The notes: a model not told the origin generated them from the sequence alone. A stretch of DNA of 64,000 nt from Rathayibacter sp. VKM Ac-2804 (GCF_009866655.1 NZ_CP047420.1:2046001-2110000), one strand, 5' to 3'. Positions 48,333 to 57,609 are shown, numbered from the stretch's first letter. Made by a program: numbers and translations.

Positions 48333-50891
48333 TCAGAGCGCCGCGTCGCGCTCCTGCGCGCGCAGGGCGCGCTCGACGCCGGCCAGGTTCTCGATGACCA
48401 GACGGCGCAGCGCCGGCACATCCGGGTTCGCGTCGAGCCACGCGCGGGTGGCGTCCACGATCGCCGGCGTCGGCGTCGCCGCCGGGTAGAAGCCGACGAC
48501 GAGGTACTCCGCGATCTTGTAGCTCTTCGCGTCCCACAGCGAGCGGAGGGCATCGAAGTACACCGGCACCATCGCCTCGAGGACGGCGGGGTCGCTGGTG
48601 TGCTGGAAGCCGAGACCCGTTGCGCGGACGATCGTGTTCGGTGCCGAGTCGTCGAGCGTCACCGAGTCCCAGGCCGCGCGCTTGGCCTCCGCCGTCGGGA
48701 TCGCCGCGCGGGCGTTCGCCGCGGACTGCGCTCCCGTCGCGGTGTTGTCGGCCGCGAGGGCCGCGTCGATGTCCGAGGCGTCCGCCCGTCCGCCGGCCAC
48801 GAGAGCGATCAGCAGCTCCCAGGAGAGATCGGTGTCGATCTCGAGCCCCGGCAGCGTCGTGGTCCCGTCGCGCAGCGCCTGCACCGCGTCCAGGTGGGCC
48901 GGCGTCGTGGCGACGGCGGCGAGCACCTTCACGAACTGGAACTGCGCGTCGCTGCCGGCCTCGGCGCCCTGCGCGAGGGTCCACAGCCGGTCGCCCACCT
49001 CCGCGAGGACCTCGTCGCGGTGCTCCGGCGCGACGTACTGCGAGGCGGTGCTCACGAGCTGGCCGAGGACCGTGCGCAGCGTCGTCGACTCCGTCTCGGT
49101 CGCGATGTTGCCGAGCACGAGGCGGACGAAGTCGCGCGGCGCGGACTCGGCGTCGCGCGTCGCGTCCCAGACCGAGCCCCAGACCAGCGAGCGCGCGAGC
49201 GGGCTCGAGATGCTCGCGAGGTGCTCGATCGCCACGGCGAGCGAGGCGTCGTCGAGCCGGATCTTCGCGTAGGCGAGGTCGTCGTCGTTGAGCAGCACCA
49301 GCGCGGGGCGGGTGCGGCCGATCAGCTCGGGCACCTCGGTGCGCTCGCCGTCCACGTCGAGCTCGAGCCGGTCGACGCGCACGAGGCGGTCGCCCTCGAA
49401 GTCGTAGAGGCCGATCGCGAGGCGGTGCGGGCGGATGGTCGGGTAGTCGGCGACCGCGCTCTGCAGGATCGCGAACGAGGCGATGGCGCCCTCGTCGTCG
49501 ACCTCGATCTCGGGGCGGAGCGTGTTCACGCCGGCCGTCTCGAGCCACTGCGCCGACCACTCGGTCAGGTCGCGGCCGCTGGTCGCCTCGAGCTCGACCA
49601 GCAGGTCGCGCAGCTCGGTGTTGGAGAACGCGTGCTTCACGAAGTACTCGTGCACGCCGGCCAGGAACTCCTTCTCGCCGACCCAGGCCACCAGCTGCTT
49701 GAGCACCGAGGCGCCCTTGGCGTAGGTGATGCCGTCGAAGTTGACCTGGACGTCCTCGAGGTCGTTGATCGTCGCGACGATCGGGTGCGTCGAGGGCAGC
49801 TGGTCCTGGCGGTAGGCCCAGCTCTTCTCCATCGCGGCGAAGGTGGTCCAGGCCTCGGTCCACTCGGTCGCCTCGGCGGTGGCGAGGGTCGAGGCGTACT
49901 CGGCGAACGACTCGTTCAGCCAGAGGTCGTTCCACCACTTCATCGTCACCAGGTCGCCGAACCACATGTGCGCGAGCTCGTGCAGGATCGTGACGACCCG
50001 GCGCTCCTTGACCGCGTCGGTCACCTTCGAGCGGAAGACGTAGGTCTCGGTGAAGGTGACGGCGCCCGCGTTCTCCATCGCACCCGCGTTGAACTCGGGG
50101 ACGAAGAGCTGGTCGTACTTCGCGAACGGGTACGGCACCCCGAACTTCTCCTCGTAGAAGGCGAAGCCCTGCTTGGTCTTCTCGAAGACGTAGTCCGCGT
50201 CGAGGAACGGCGCGAGCGAGGCGCGGGCGAACACGCCCAGCGGCACGGTGCGGCCGTCGGAGGAGACCAGCGAGTCGGTCTCGACGACGTAGGGGCCCGC
50301 GATGAGCGCGGTGATGTACGAGGAGATCCGCGGGGTGGGCTCGAAGCTCCAGGTCGCGACGCCGTCGCCGGCGGGGACCGGCTCGGGGGTCGGCTGGTTG
50401 GAGACGACCTGCCAGGCGGCGGGCGCGGTCACCGTGAAGGAGAAGGCGGCCTTGAGGTCGGGCTGCTCGAACACCGCGAAGACGCGGCGCGAGTCCGGGA
50501 CCTCGAACTGCGAGTAGAGGTAGACCTCGCCGTCGACCGGGTCGACGAAGCGGTGCAGGCCCTCGCCGGTGTTCGTGTAGAGCGCATCGGCATCGACGCG
50601 CAGCACGTTCTCGGCCGCGAGAGAGTCGAGGCGGATCCGCACGCCGTCGGCCACGTCGGCCGGGTCGAGCTCCACGCCGTTCAGCGTCACCGTGTGCACG
50701 GTCTTCGTGATCGCGTCGATGAAGGAGGAGGCCCCCTCCGTCGCCGTGAAGCGCACGGTCGTGGTGCTGCGGAAGGTCTCGGCCCCCCGCGTGAGGTCGA
50801 GGGCCACGTCGTAGGCGTCGACCTGGATCAGTGAGGCGCGCTCCTGCGCTTCGCTCCGGGTGAGGTTGTCTCCAGGCACAGGGTGCTCCAT
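48333..50891 (-). CDS. pepN: Aminopeptidase N
   Basis: 852 residues, M1 family zinc aminopeptidase, cytosolic. GAMENAGAVTFTETY is the substrate-binding motif. VVTILHELAHMWFGDLVTMK holds HExxH, with the third zinc ligand Glu in WLNESFAEYASTLA. The long C-terminal ERAP1-like helical domain is complete. Start ATG 50891 (MEHPVPGDNLTRSEAQERA). The upstream extension to 50972 is Arg-rich and unlikely. TAGGGT on the minus strand (50945-50950) is a plausible promoter. Divergent from a nitroreductase gene. Confidence 0.95.
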   Translation of the reverse strand: MEHPVPGDNLTRSEAQERASLIQVDAYDVALDLTRGAETFRSTTTVRFTATEGASSFIDAITKTVHTVTLNGVELDPADVADGVRIRLDSLAAENVLRVDADALYTNTGEGLHRFVDPVDGEVYLYSQFEVPDSRRVFAVFEQPDLKAAFSFTVTAPAAWQVVSNQPTPEPVPAGDGVATWSFEPTPRISSYITALIAGPYVVETDSLVSSDGRTVPLGVFARASLAPFLDADYVFEKTKQGFAFYEEKFGVPYPFAKYDQLFVPEFNAGAMENAGAVTFTETYVFRSKVTDAVKERRVVTILHELAHMWFGDLVTMKWWNDLWLNESFAEYASTLATAEATEWTEAWTTFAAMEKSWAYRQDQLPSTHPIVATINDLEDVQVNFDGITYAKGASVLKQLVAWVGEKEFLAGVHEYFVKHAFSNTELRDLLVELEATSGRDLTEWSAQWLETAGVNTLRPEIEVDDEGAIASFAILQSAVADYPTIRPHRLAIGLYDFEGDRLVRVDRLELDVDGERTEVPELIGRTRPALVLLNDDDLAYAKIRLDDASLAVAIEHLASISSPLARSLVWGSVWDATRDAESAPRDFVRLVLGNIATETESTTLRTVLGQLVSTASQYVAPEHRDEVLAEVGDRLWTLAQGAEAGSDAQFQFVKVLAAVATTPAHLDAVQALRDGTTTLPGLEIDTDLSWELLIALVAGGRADASDIDAALAADNTATGAQSAANARAAIPTAEAKRAAWDSVTLDDSAPNTIVRATGLGFQHTSDPAVLEAMVPVYFDALRSLWDAKSYKIAEYLVVGFYPAATPTPAIVDATRAWLDANPDVPALRRLVIENLAGVERALRAQERDAAL

Positions 50892-50992
50892 CCGTTCGTC
50901 TCGGCGCTGCCGCTTCGGCGCCGGGGTGCGGGCGCCACCGAACCACCCTAGGGCCGTGCCGGGCCTGCGCACCCGGGAGGCGCCGAGAGGCG

Positions 50993-50998
50993 TAGCGT
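50993..50998 (+). promoter_or_regulatory. -10 hexamer TAGCGT of the DsbA-family gene, leaderless type
   Basis: TAGCGT ends 6 nt before the ATG at 51005. No ribosome binding site is present. Confidence 0.55.
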
Positions 50999-51004
50999 GG
51001 CCTC

Positions 51005-51604
51005 ATGACCGCCGTTGACTTCTGGTTCGATCCCTCCTGCCCGTGGGCCTGGATGACCTCCCGCTTCGTGGACGAGGTGACGCCCGGCCGCGACCTCGAC
51101 GTCACCTGGCACATCATGAGCCTCGCCGTGCTCAACGAGGACCAGGACGTGAGCGACGACTACCGCGCGTTCTTCCCGCGCGCCCTGCGCTACACGCGCC
51201 TCGTCGCCGCCGTCGGCGAGCGCGAGGGGCAGGACAAGGTCAAGCCGCTCTACGACGCGCTCGGCACGCGGATCCACAACGGCGGCCGCACGGACGTCGA
51301 CGCGGTCATCGCCGAGTCGCTCGCCGAGGTCGGCCTCGATGCCGAGCTCGCCGCCTACGCCGACACCGACCAGTACGACGAGCCGATGCGCGCCTCGCAC
51401 TTCGACGGCATCGGCCGGGTCGGCCAGGACGTCGGCACGCCCGTCATCGCGATCGGCGACATCGCCTTTTTCGGACCCGTCATCTCGCCGATCCCGCGCG
51501 GCGAGCAGGCGCTCTCGCTCTGGGACGGCCTCGTCGCCGTCGCGTCCTACGACGGCTTCTTCGAGCTCAAGCGCTCGCGCACCCGCGACCCGATCTTCGA
51601 CTGA
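51005..51604 (+). CDS. DsbA-family mycothiol-dependent nitroreductase-like protein (Rv2466c type)
   Basis: 199 residues. Thioredoxin-like start MTAVDFWFDPSCPWAWMTSR with the CPWA motif (Cys near residue 12), then VTWHIMSLAVLNEDQDVSDD and GTPVIAIGDIAFFGPVISPI (cis-Pro loop region TPV). This matches the actinobacterial Rv2466c family that uses mycothiol, a thiol made only by actinobacteria. Likely role is reduction of oxidants or nitro compounds; substrate unproven. Leaderless by spacing. A 19-bp hairpin follows its stop. Confidence 0.9.
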   Translation: MTAVDFWFDPSCPWAWMTSRFVDEVTPGRDLDVTWHIMSLAVLNEDQDVSDDYRAFFPRALRYTRLVAAVGEREGQDKVKPLYDALGTRIHNGGRTDVDAVIAESLAEVGLDAELAAYADTDQYDEPMRASHFDGIGRVGQDVGTPVIAIGDIAFFGPVISPIPRGEQALSLWDGLVAVASYDGFFELKRSRTRDPIFD

Positions 51605-51614
51605 ACCGCGGTCC

Positions 51615-51656
51615 GCGCGGGGGCCCGGTCCTCTTCTGAGGACCGGGCCCCCGCGC
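51615..51656. terminator. 19-bp perfect GC hairpin between nitroreductase and rpiB
   Basis: GCGCGGGGGCCCGGTCCTC (51615-51633) pairs with GAGGACCGGGCCCCCGCGC (51638-51656) around TTCT. It starts 11 bp after the nitroreductase stop. No T tract, and the rpiB -10 (TACCCT, 51663-51668) follows at once, so it insulates the two transcripts. Confidence 0.9.
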
Positions 51657-51721
51657 GAGCGGTACCCTGACTCCCGGCCCCGGATCCACGGGCCACGAAC
51701 GGCTTTCCGGAGGACGAGCGC

Positions 51722-52225
51722 GTGCGCATCCACATCGCAACGGACCACGCCGGGCTGGACTTCAGCCGGCACCTGATCGAGCACCTCGGTGCCGCCGGCC
51801 ACGACGTGGTCGACCACGGCCCCACCTCGTACGACCCGCTCGACGACTACCCCTCGTTCTGCATCAACGCGGCCGCCGCGGTCGTGCGCGACCAGGAGGC
51901 CGGCGTCGAGGCGCTCGGCGTCGTCTTCGGCGGCTCGGGCAACGGCGAGCAGATCGCGGCGAACAAGGTCGCCGGCGTCCGTGCCGCCCTGGTCTGGAGC
52001 CTCAGCACCGCGGTGCTCGCCCGCCAGCACAACGACGCGAACGTGATCTCGATCGGCGCGCGCCAGCACTCGGTCGAGGAGGCGACGGACTTCATCGACG
52101 CCTTCGTCGCCGAGCCGTTCTCCTTCGAGGAGCGCCACGTGCGCCGCATCGCGCAGCTCGCCGAGTACGAGGCCACGGGCGACATCGCCGGCCGCACGGT
52201 CGACTCCGCCGCGAGCGGCCGCTAG
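51722..52225 (+). CDS. rpiB: Ribose-5-phosphate isomerase B
   Basis: Interconverts ribose-5-phosphate and ribulose-5-phosphate. 167 residues. RpiB/LacAB start MRIHIATDHAGLDFSRHLIE with the DHAG motif, VVFGGSGNGEQIAANKVAGV (active-site GGSGxG region) and a His in LARQHNDANVISIGARQ. GTG start with GGAGGACGAGC upstream. The TAG stop is immediately followed by the glycosylase GTG with no gap. Confidence 0.95.
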   Translation: MRIHIATDHAGLDFSRHLIEHLGAAGHDVVDHGPTSYDPLDDYPSFCINAAAAVVRDQEAGVEALGVVFGGSGNGEQIAANKVAGVRAALVWSLSTAVLARQHNDANVISIGARQHSVEEATDFIDAFVAEPFSFEERHVRRIAQLAEYEATGDIAGRTVDSAASGR

Positions 52226-53143
52226 GTGCCCGAGGGCCACTCCGTCCACCGCATCGCGCTGCAGTTCGAGCGCGACATCGTCGGTCACGCCGTCGCGACC
52301 AGCAGCCCGCAGGGCCGCTTCGCCGAGGGCGCCGCGCTGCTGGACGGCCGGACCGTGCTCGAGTCGACCGCGGTCGGCAAGCACCTGCTGCTGCGCTTCG
52401 AGGGCGACGCGACGCTGCACGTCCACCTCGGTCTGTACGGGGCCTGGGACTTCCTCGGCCGCGTCTCGCCGCTCTTCGACGACGGCAAGGCGGGCAGCAG
52501 CATCGGCGCCCCGCGTCGGCGACGGGCCGTCCGGCTCTCCGAGACCGAGCACGAGACCGACAGCGATCTCGAGGAGTTCCCGCCGCCGCCGATCGGTGCC
52601 GTGCGCGTGCGCATCCAGACGGAGGAGACCGTCGCCGACCTGCGCGGCCCGACCGCCTGCGAGGTGATGGACCCCTCCCAGGTGGAGGTGCTGCTCGCCC
52701 GGCTCGGACCGGATCCTGCGGCGGACGACTCCGACGAGGCGCGCGACCGCTTCGTGAACCGGCTGCGCAAGACGGCCACACCGGTGGGCCTGGTGCTGAT
52801 GGACCAGTCGGTCGTCAGCGGGATCGGCAACATCTACCGCGCCGAGCTGCTCTACCGCGCCGGCCTCGACCCGCACACGCCCGGGAAGCTGGTGCCCCTC
52901 GAGCTCGCCCGCGAGCTCTGGGCCGACTGGGCGCTCCTGCTCGAGGACGGCATCCGGACCGGGATGATGATCACCCGCCGGGGGCTGACGAAGACGCAGC
53001 GCTCCGCGGCCGTGCGCAGCCGCGCCGAGCGCAACTACGTCTACAAGCGCGAGGGACTGCCCTGCCGGGTCTGCGGCACGAACGTCCTGCTCGAGGAGAT
53101 CGGCGCCCGCAAGCTCTACTGGTGCCCGGTGTGCCAGTCGTGA
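52226..53143 (+). CDS. Fpg/Nei-family DNA glycosylase (endonuclease VIII-like)
   Basis: Base-excision glycosylase/AP lyase, 305 residues. Starts VPEGHSVHRIALQFERDI: after removal of fMet the N-terminus is Pro-Glu-Gly-His, the catalytic Pro and Glu of this family. LMDQSVVSGIGNIYRAELLY is the H2TH motif region. The C-terminal zinc finger is CRVCGTNVLLEE...CPVCQ, four cysteines near residues 280-304. An acidic insertion (SETEHETDSDLEEFPPPPIG) near 108-127 is unusual. PEGH start favours the actinobacterial Nei branch over MutM. Starts the base after the rpiB stop. Confidence 0.9.
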   Translation: MPEGHSVHRIALQFERDIVGHAVATSSPQGRFAEGAALLDGRTVLESTAVGKHLLLRFEGDATLHVHLGLYGAWDFLGRVSPLFDDGKAGSSIGAPRRRRAVRLSETEHETDSDLEEFPPPPIGAVRVRIQTEETVADLRGPTACEVMDPSQVEVLLARLGPDPAADDSDEARDRFVNRLRKTATPVGLVLMDQSVVSGIGNIYRAELLYRAGLDPHTPGKLVPLELARELWADWALLLEDGIRTGMMITRRGLTKTQRSAAVRSRAERNYVYKREGLPCRVCGTNVLLEEIGARKLYWCPVCQS

Positions 53144-53185
53144 CCGCCTGATCTGCTCTCCGTGACCGACGATCGAGAGGATCCC

Positions 53186-54655
53186 GTGACTCCGAGCCTG
53201 CTCCTGCGCACCGCGCGGCTCCTCGGCCAGGACGAGCCCGTGTCCGTGCTGCTCCGCGAGGGGCGGGTCGAGGCGATCGCTCCGGACGGCGCTCTCGACG
53301 CCGCCGGGGCGGGGGACACCGAGGTCCTCGACCTCGACGGCCGCTGGCTGCTGCCGGGTCTCTGGGACGAGCACGTGCACTTCTCGCAGTGGTCGATGAC
53401 CGCACCGCGCCTCGATGTCTCCACGGCGCGGTCGGCGGCGGAGACGGTGGAGGCGGTCCGTGCGCGGCTCGCCCTCGCACCCGACTCGCCGGCGACCCTC
53501 GTCGGCTTCGGCTTCCGCGACGGACTCTGGCCCGATCTGCCGACGACGGCCCTGCTCGACGCGGTGGCGCCGGAGCGACCGGTGGTGCTGGTCAGCGGCG
53601 ACCTGCACTGCGCCTGGGTCAACTCCGCCGCGCTGCGTCGCTACGGCTTCGCGCCACAGGACGACATCCTCCGCGAGGAGCCCTGCTTCCGCCTCGTCAC
53701 CGCTCTCGGTGCGCTGAGCGACGAGGAGCTCGACGATCTGGCCGACGAGGCGGCGCGCCGTGCGGCCGCCCGCGGCGTCGTCGGGGTCGTGGATCTCGAG
53801 ATGCGCTGGAACGCGGGGGACTGGATGCGGCGGATCGCCCGCGGCACCCGCGCGCTGCGCGTCGACATCGGCGTGTACCGCGATCACCTCGACCGCGCGA
53901 TCGTGGAGGGGCTGCGCACCGGGGACGAGATCGCCGGCGGCGAGGGGCTGCTCCGGATGGGCCCGCTCAAGGTGCTGATCGACGGCTCGCTGAACACCCG
54001 GACCGCCTACTGCGTTCATCCGTACGCCGGGCACGAGGGCCGCGGCGTCCTCACCGTGGACCCCGTCGAGCTCGACGAGCTGCTCGCCCGGGCGGCCGCG
54101 GCGGGCATCCGCCCGACGGTGCACGCGATCGGCGACGCGGCCGCGACGGTCGCGCTCGACGCGCTGGACAAGGTCGGCGGCGGCCGGATCGAGCACGCGC
54201 AGCTGCTCTCGGACGCCGACCTGCCCCGCTTCGCCGGGCTCGGCGTCGTCGCGGGAGTGCAGCCGGCGCACGCGCTGGACGACCGGGAGGTCGCCGACCG
54301 CTACTGGGCCGGACGCACCGGCCGGGCCTTCGCGCTGCGCTCGCTGATCGACTCCGGCGCGACGGTCGTGCTCGGCTCCGACGCCCCGGTCGCGCCGCTG
54401 GACCCGTGGGTCGCGATCGCGGCCGCCGTCGCGCGGGCCCGCGACGGTGACGAGCCGTGGCACCCGGAGCAGGGGGTCACGATCGCGGAGGCGCTCGTGG
54501 CGTCGACCCGGACCCGCCGCCTCCGTCCCGAGGCGGGCGACGTCGCGGATCTGGTCGCCGTCGAGCGCGACCCGCTCGCCTCCGACGGGGAGCAGCTGCT
54601 CACCATGCCGGTCGCGGCGACCCTGCTCGCCGGTCGGCTGACGCACCACGGCTGA
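53186..54655 (+). CDS. Amidohydrolase (YtcJ-like, amidohydrolase 3 family)
   Basis: 489 residues from GTG 53186, chosen for GAGAGGA 6 nt upstream (a GTG at 53162 would add eight residues). Metal-dependent TIM barrel: LPGLWDEHVHFSQW (HxH), VLIDGSLNTRTAYCVHPYAG (GSLxTRTA, YtcJ type), TVHAIGDAAATVALDALDKV and VVLGSDAPVAPLDPWVAI (catalytic Asp). Such enzymes hydrolyse N-acyl or formyl-linked substrates; the substrate here is unknown. Cytosolic, no signal. A terminator separates it from convergent dps. Confidence 0.9.
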   Translation: MTPSLLLRTARLLGQDEPVSVLLREGRVEAIAPDGALDAAGAGDTEVLDLDGRWLLPGLWDEHVHFSQWSMTAPRLDVSTARSAAETVEAVRARLALAPDSPATLVGFGFRDGLWPDLPTTALLDAVAPERPVVLVSGDLHCAWVNSAALRRYGFAPQDDILREEPCFRLVTALGALSDEELDDLADEAARRAAARGVVGVVDLEMRWNAGDWMRRIARGTRALRVDIGVYRDHLDRAIVEGLRTGDEIAGGEGLLRMGPLKVLIDGSLNTRTAYCVHPYAGHEGRGVLTVDPVELDELLARAAAAGIRPTVHAIGDAAATVALDALDKVGGGRIEHAQLLSDADLPRFAGLGVVAGVQPAHALDDREVADRYWAGRTGRAFALRSLIDSGATVVLGSDAPVAPLDPWVAIAAAVARARDGDEPWHPEQGVTIAEALVASTRTRRLRPEAGDVADLVAVERDPLASDGEQLLTMPVAATLLAGRLTHHG

Positions 54656-54680
54656 CCGGCCGCGAGTGCCGGGACGACGA

Positions 54681-54714
54681 ACGGCCCGCCGGATCCGAGG
54701 ATCCGACGGGCCGT
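54681..54714. terminator. Bidirectional hairpin between amidohydrolase and dps
   Basis: ACGGCCCG (54681-54688) pairs with CGGGCCGT (54707-54714). The inner CGGATCC/GGATCCG extends the stem after one mismatch. Loop GA. No T tract. Confidence 0.82.
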
Positions 54715-54735
54715 CGCAGCGCGGTCGGCGCCTGC

Positions 54736-55224
54736 TCAGCTCTCGCTGACGTGGGCGAAGAGGAACCAGCGGTCCTTCTCGAGACCGCGGCCGATCTCGA
54801 TCGCGACGTCCTGGCTGCTCGCGTCGATGTCGGCGAGCTCGGCGATCGCGGTGTTGACCGTGGTGATCGCGACGTCCATCAGGCCGATGACCTCGACGAT
54901 GGCGTTCTCGGAGCGCTGGAAGCCCGGGGTGAGCGGGGCGGTCTGCGTCGCCGAGGCGACGGTCTGGATGCGGGCGTCGACGGGGAGGCCGAGGGCGACG
55001 ACGCGCTCGGCGGCCAGGTCGGCCCACTCGATGGCGTGGCCGACGACGACGTCGAGCAGCTCGTGCACGCCGATGAAGTTGGCGCCGCGCACGTGCCAGT
55101 GCGCCTGCTTGCTGTTGACGGCCAGGGCGGTCATCTCGACGACGACCGGGCTGAGGAACTGAGCGACTCCGGATGCGACGTCCGGGTTCGACGAGGTGAG
55201 CGACGTGACGGATGCAGTGGACAT
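54736..55224 (-). CDS. dps: DNA starvation/stationary-phase protection protein Dps
   Basis: 162 residues. Ferritin-like: LNAVN-type SPVVVEMTALAVNSKQAHWHV, GVHELLDVVVGHAIEWADLAAERV (ferroxidase His/Asp/Glu at the dimer interface), then QDVAIEIGRGLEKDRWFLFA. Forms 12-mer cages that store iron and bind DNA. The N-terminal tail STASVTSLTSSN is short and uncharged, so direct DNA binding through it is doubtful. GAAAGGAAC precedes the ATG. On the minus strand, TAGTGT about 40 nt upstream with TTGCGA 16 nt further up is a good promoter. Confidence 0.94.
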   Translation of the reverse strand: MSTASVTSLTSSNPDVASGVAQFLSPVVVEMTALAVNSKQAHWHVRGANFIGVHELLDVVVGHAIEWADLAAERVVALGLPVDARIQTVASATQTAPLTPGFQRSENAIVEVIGLMDVAITTVNTAIAELADIDASSQDVAIEIGRGLEKDRWFLFAHVSES

Positions 55225-55434
55225 CGTCTGTTCCTTTCGAGAGGGGGTGACTGATCGTCAACACTACGCCGCAGCCCAGTGTTCGCAAGGAAGTGCAGGC
55301 TCGGCTTAGGCGGGAGAAGGCGAGCCTGGCCTGTGCTCGGGGAGCGTCCCGACGGCCGCCGGGGCCGGTTCGGGCAGTCGTCCCTGGCAGCCGTTCCGGG
55401 GGTCAGCCCCCGCCTCGCGCGCACGGGCCGCCGG

Positions 55435-55440
55435 TACCCT
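55435..55440 (+). promoter_or_regulatory. -10 hexamer TACCCT of the two-component operon
   Basis: TACCCT lies 46 nt before the kinase GTG, giving a leader of about 40 nt that includes GGGGAGGAG. The 261-bp divergent gap to dps contains both promoters and no gene. Confidence 0.45.
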
Positions 55441-55485
55441 CGAGAGGATGCCCGCCACCCGCGCGGGCCGGGGGAGGAGACGCGC

Positions 55486-56838
55486 GTGCCCGCAGCGCCG
55501 ACCGCCCTCGGAGAAGCCTCCGCCGCCTACCTCCGGCTCTGGCGCGATCTGCCGCGCGAGGCGCTCTCGCTCCTGCTCGCCGTGCCGCTGGCGCTGATCG
55601 GAGCGCTCGCGACCGGCCTCGCCCTCGCCCTGGGGCTCGGCCTGATCGGCGTGCTGATCGGCGCGGTCTTCCTCCCGCTGGCGCTGCACACCGCCCGCGG
55701 CTTCGGCCGCGCGTCTCGCGCGCTCGACGTGCTCGCCGGCCGTCCGCGGATCGACGAGCCGCAGTGGCGCCGGCCGCCCGGCTCCGTCGCCCCCGCCACC
55801 TTCGCGCTCTACGGGCCGGTCGTGGACGGGCACTACTGGCTCGCGCTGCTGCACACGCTCGTGGTCGCGCCGCTGCTCGCGCTCGTCTTCGCCGCCGTCC
55901 TCGGCCTCTGGAGCTGGGCGGGCTCCGACTCGCTGGCGGCGCTGATCAGCGGCGACTCCTCGTCGGTCGTCCGGCTCGTCTCCGGGCAGTCGAGCGCGGT
56001 GCTCGGCGTCCCCGGTCCTCCCGCTGTCCTCCTGGTCCTCGCCGATGTCGCTCTGGTCGTCGTGCTCGTCTCGACGCTGCCGTTCGTCACCCGCGGCCTC
56101 ACGCTCGGCCGCTTCCTCGTGGATCGGCTCCTGCTCGGGCCCTGGGGCTCGGAGGCGCTGCAGCGCGAGGTCGCGGAGCTCAGCGTCTCCCGCGGCGCGG
56201 CGGTCGCCGCCGAGGACCGGGCGCTGCGCCGGCTCGAGCGCGACATCCACGACGGTCCGCAGCAGCGCCTGATCCGGGTGCAGATGGACCTCGGATCCGC
56301 TCTCAACCGGGTGCGCTCCGATCCCGACTCGGCGGCGGCACTGATCGACGAGGCGCGCGAGCACGTCCGCTCGGCGCTCGACGAGCTGCGCGCGCTCTCC
56401 CGGGGAGTCGCGCCGCCGATCCTGCAGGACCGGGGCTTCACCGCTGCGGTGCACTCGCTCGCCGCGATGAGCCCGGTGCCGGTCGAGGTGCTGGTCGAGC
56501 ATCCGGTGGCGGAGGTGCCGCCCGAGGTCGAGCGCAGCGTCTACTTCGTCGTCGCCGAGCTGCTCGCGAACGCGTCGAAGCACGCGTCGGCGCGGTCGAT
56601 CCGCGTGCACCTGGACGTGCGCGGCGTCGGCGGCGCGGGTGAGCGCTGGCTCGACGTCTGGGTCGTCGACGACGGAGTGGGCGGCGCCTCGCCCCGGCCC
56701 GGGCACGGCCTGGAGGGAGTCGCCGGGCGCGTCAGCGGGCTCCGCGGGCTGTTCACCGTCGATTCGCCCCCGGGCGGCCCGACCACGGCGGGCGTGCACG
56801 TGCCGTTCCTGCCCGCACCGCCGCCCGCCCTATCCTGA
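55486..56838 (+). CDS. Sensor histidine kinase, HisKA_3 type (NarL-system)
   Basis: 450 residues. N-terminal membrane part with four to five helices: LPREALSLLLAVPLALIGAL, GLGLIGVLIGAVFLPLALHT, WLALLHTLVVAPLLALVFAA, and VLLVLADVALVVVLVSTLPF. The dimerisation motif LRRLERDIHDGPQQRLIRVQ has the phospho-His near 255. The ATPase part shows VVAELLANASKHASA (N box) and VVDDGVGGASPRPGHGLEGV (G boxes). The membrane region is the DUF-type sensor common in actinobacterial LiaS/DesK-like kinases; signal unknown. GTG start with GGGGAGGAG. Confidence 0.93.
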   Translation: MPAAPTALGEASAAYLRLWRDLPREALSLLLAVPLALIGALATGLALALGLGLIGVLIGAVFLPLALHTARGFGRASRALDVLAGRPRIDEPQWRRPPGSVAPATFALYGPVVDGHYWLALLHTLVVAPLLALVFAAVLGLWSWAGSDSLAALISGDSSSVVRLVSGQSSAVLGVPGPPAVLLVLADVALVVVLVSTLPFVTRGLTLGRFLVDRLLLGPWGSEALQREVAELSVSRGAAVAAEDRALRRLERDIHDGPQQRLIRVQMDLGSALNRVRSDPDSAAALIDEAREHVRSALDELRALSRGVAPPILQDRGFTAAVHSLAAMSPVPVEVLVEHPVAEVPPEVERSVYFVVAELLANASKHASARSIRVHLDVRGVGGAGERWLDVWVVDDGVGGASPRPGHGLEGVAGRVSGLRGLFTVDSPPGGPTTAGVHVPFLPAPPPALS

Positions 56839-56842
56839 GGGC

Positions 56843-57511
56843 GTGCCGCCCGCCTCACCGATCCGCGTCGCCCTCGCCGAGGACTCCGTCCTCCTCCGCG
56901 AGGGCCTGGTCCGACTGTTCGAGGACGCCGGGTTCGCCGTCGTCGGCGCGCACGGCGATGCCGAGGGACTGCTCGCGGCCGTCGCCGCGGAGCCGACCTC
57001 GGTCGACGTGGCCGTGCTCGACGTGCGGATGCCGCCGACCTTCCGCGACGAGGGCGTGCGCGCGGCCCTCGATCTGCGCCGCCTGCATCCGCGGATCGCG
57101 GTGCTCCTGCTCAGCCAGTACGTCGAGGTGACCTACGCGCACGAGCTGCTCGGCTCGGGCGAGGGCGGCATGGGCTACCTCCTCAAGGACCGCGTCGCCT
57201 CGGTGGAGGAGCTGCGCGACGCCGTCGAGCGCGTCGCCGCGGGCGGGACGGTGCTCGATCCGCAGGTCGTCGCCTCGCTGCTCCAGCGCAACCGCGACCC
57301 GCTGGCCCTCCTGACCCCGCGCGAGCGCGAGGTGCTCGAGGCGATGGCCGAGGGGCGCACCAACGCCGGCATCGCCGCCGCGCTCTTCATCGGCGTCGGC
57401 GCGGTCGAGAAGAACGTCACCTCGATCTTCCAGAAGCTCGGGCTCGAGGACTCCGGCTCGGACCACCGCCGCGTCCTCGCCGTCCTGACGTGGCTCCGCT
57501 CGGCGCGTTGA
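56843..57511 (+). CDS. NarL/FixJ-family response regulator
   Basis: 222 residues. Receiver: acidic pair Glu13-Asp14 in VALAEDSVLLREGL, phospho-acceptor near Asp60 in VAVLDVRMPPTFRDEGV, and conserved Lys in GYLLKDRVAS. LuxR-type HTH near 155-215: ALLTPREREVLEAMAEGRTN, then AGIAAALFIGVGAVEKNVTS and IFQKLGL. Pairs with the upstream kinase, 4 bp apart. TATCCT lies 6 nt before the GTG, inside the kinase's last codons, and could give an extra leaderless transcript. Target genes unknown. Confidence 0.93.
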   Translation: MPPASPIRVALAEDSVLLREGLVRLFEDAGFAVVGAHGDAEGLLAAVAAEPTSVDVAVLDVRMPPTFRDEGVRAALDLRRLHPRIAVLLLSQYVEVTYAHELLGSGEGGMGYLLKDRVASVEELRDAVERVAAGGTVLDPQVVASLLQRNRDPLALLTPREREVLEAMAEGRTNAGIAAALFIGVGAVEKNVTSIFQKLGLEDSGSDHRRVLAVLTWLRSAR

Positions 57512-57609
57512 GCCGCTGCGAGCCCCGCTCGCGCGCCCTGCCGACCGGATAGCCGAGCGCCCGCCTCCCTTGCTGGTCGAATCCGCCCCACGGTGGTGAG
57601 GGCCTCCCC

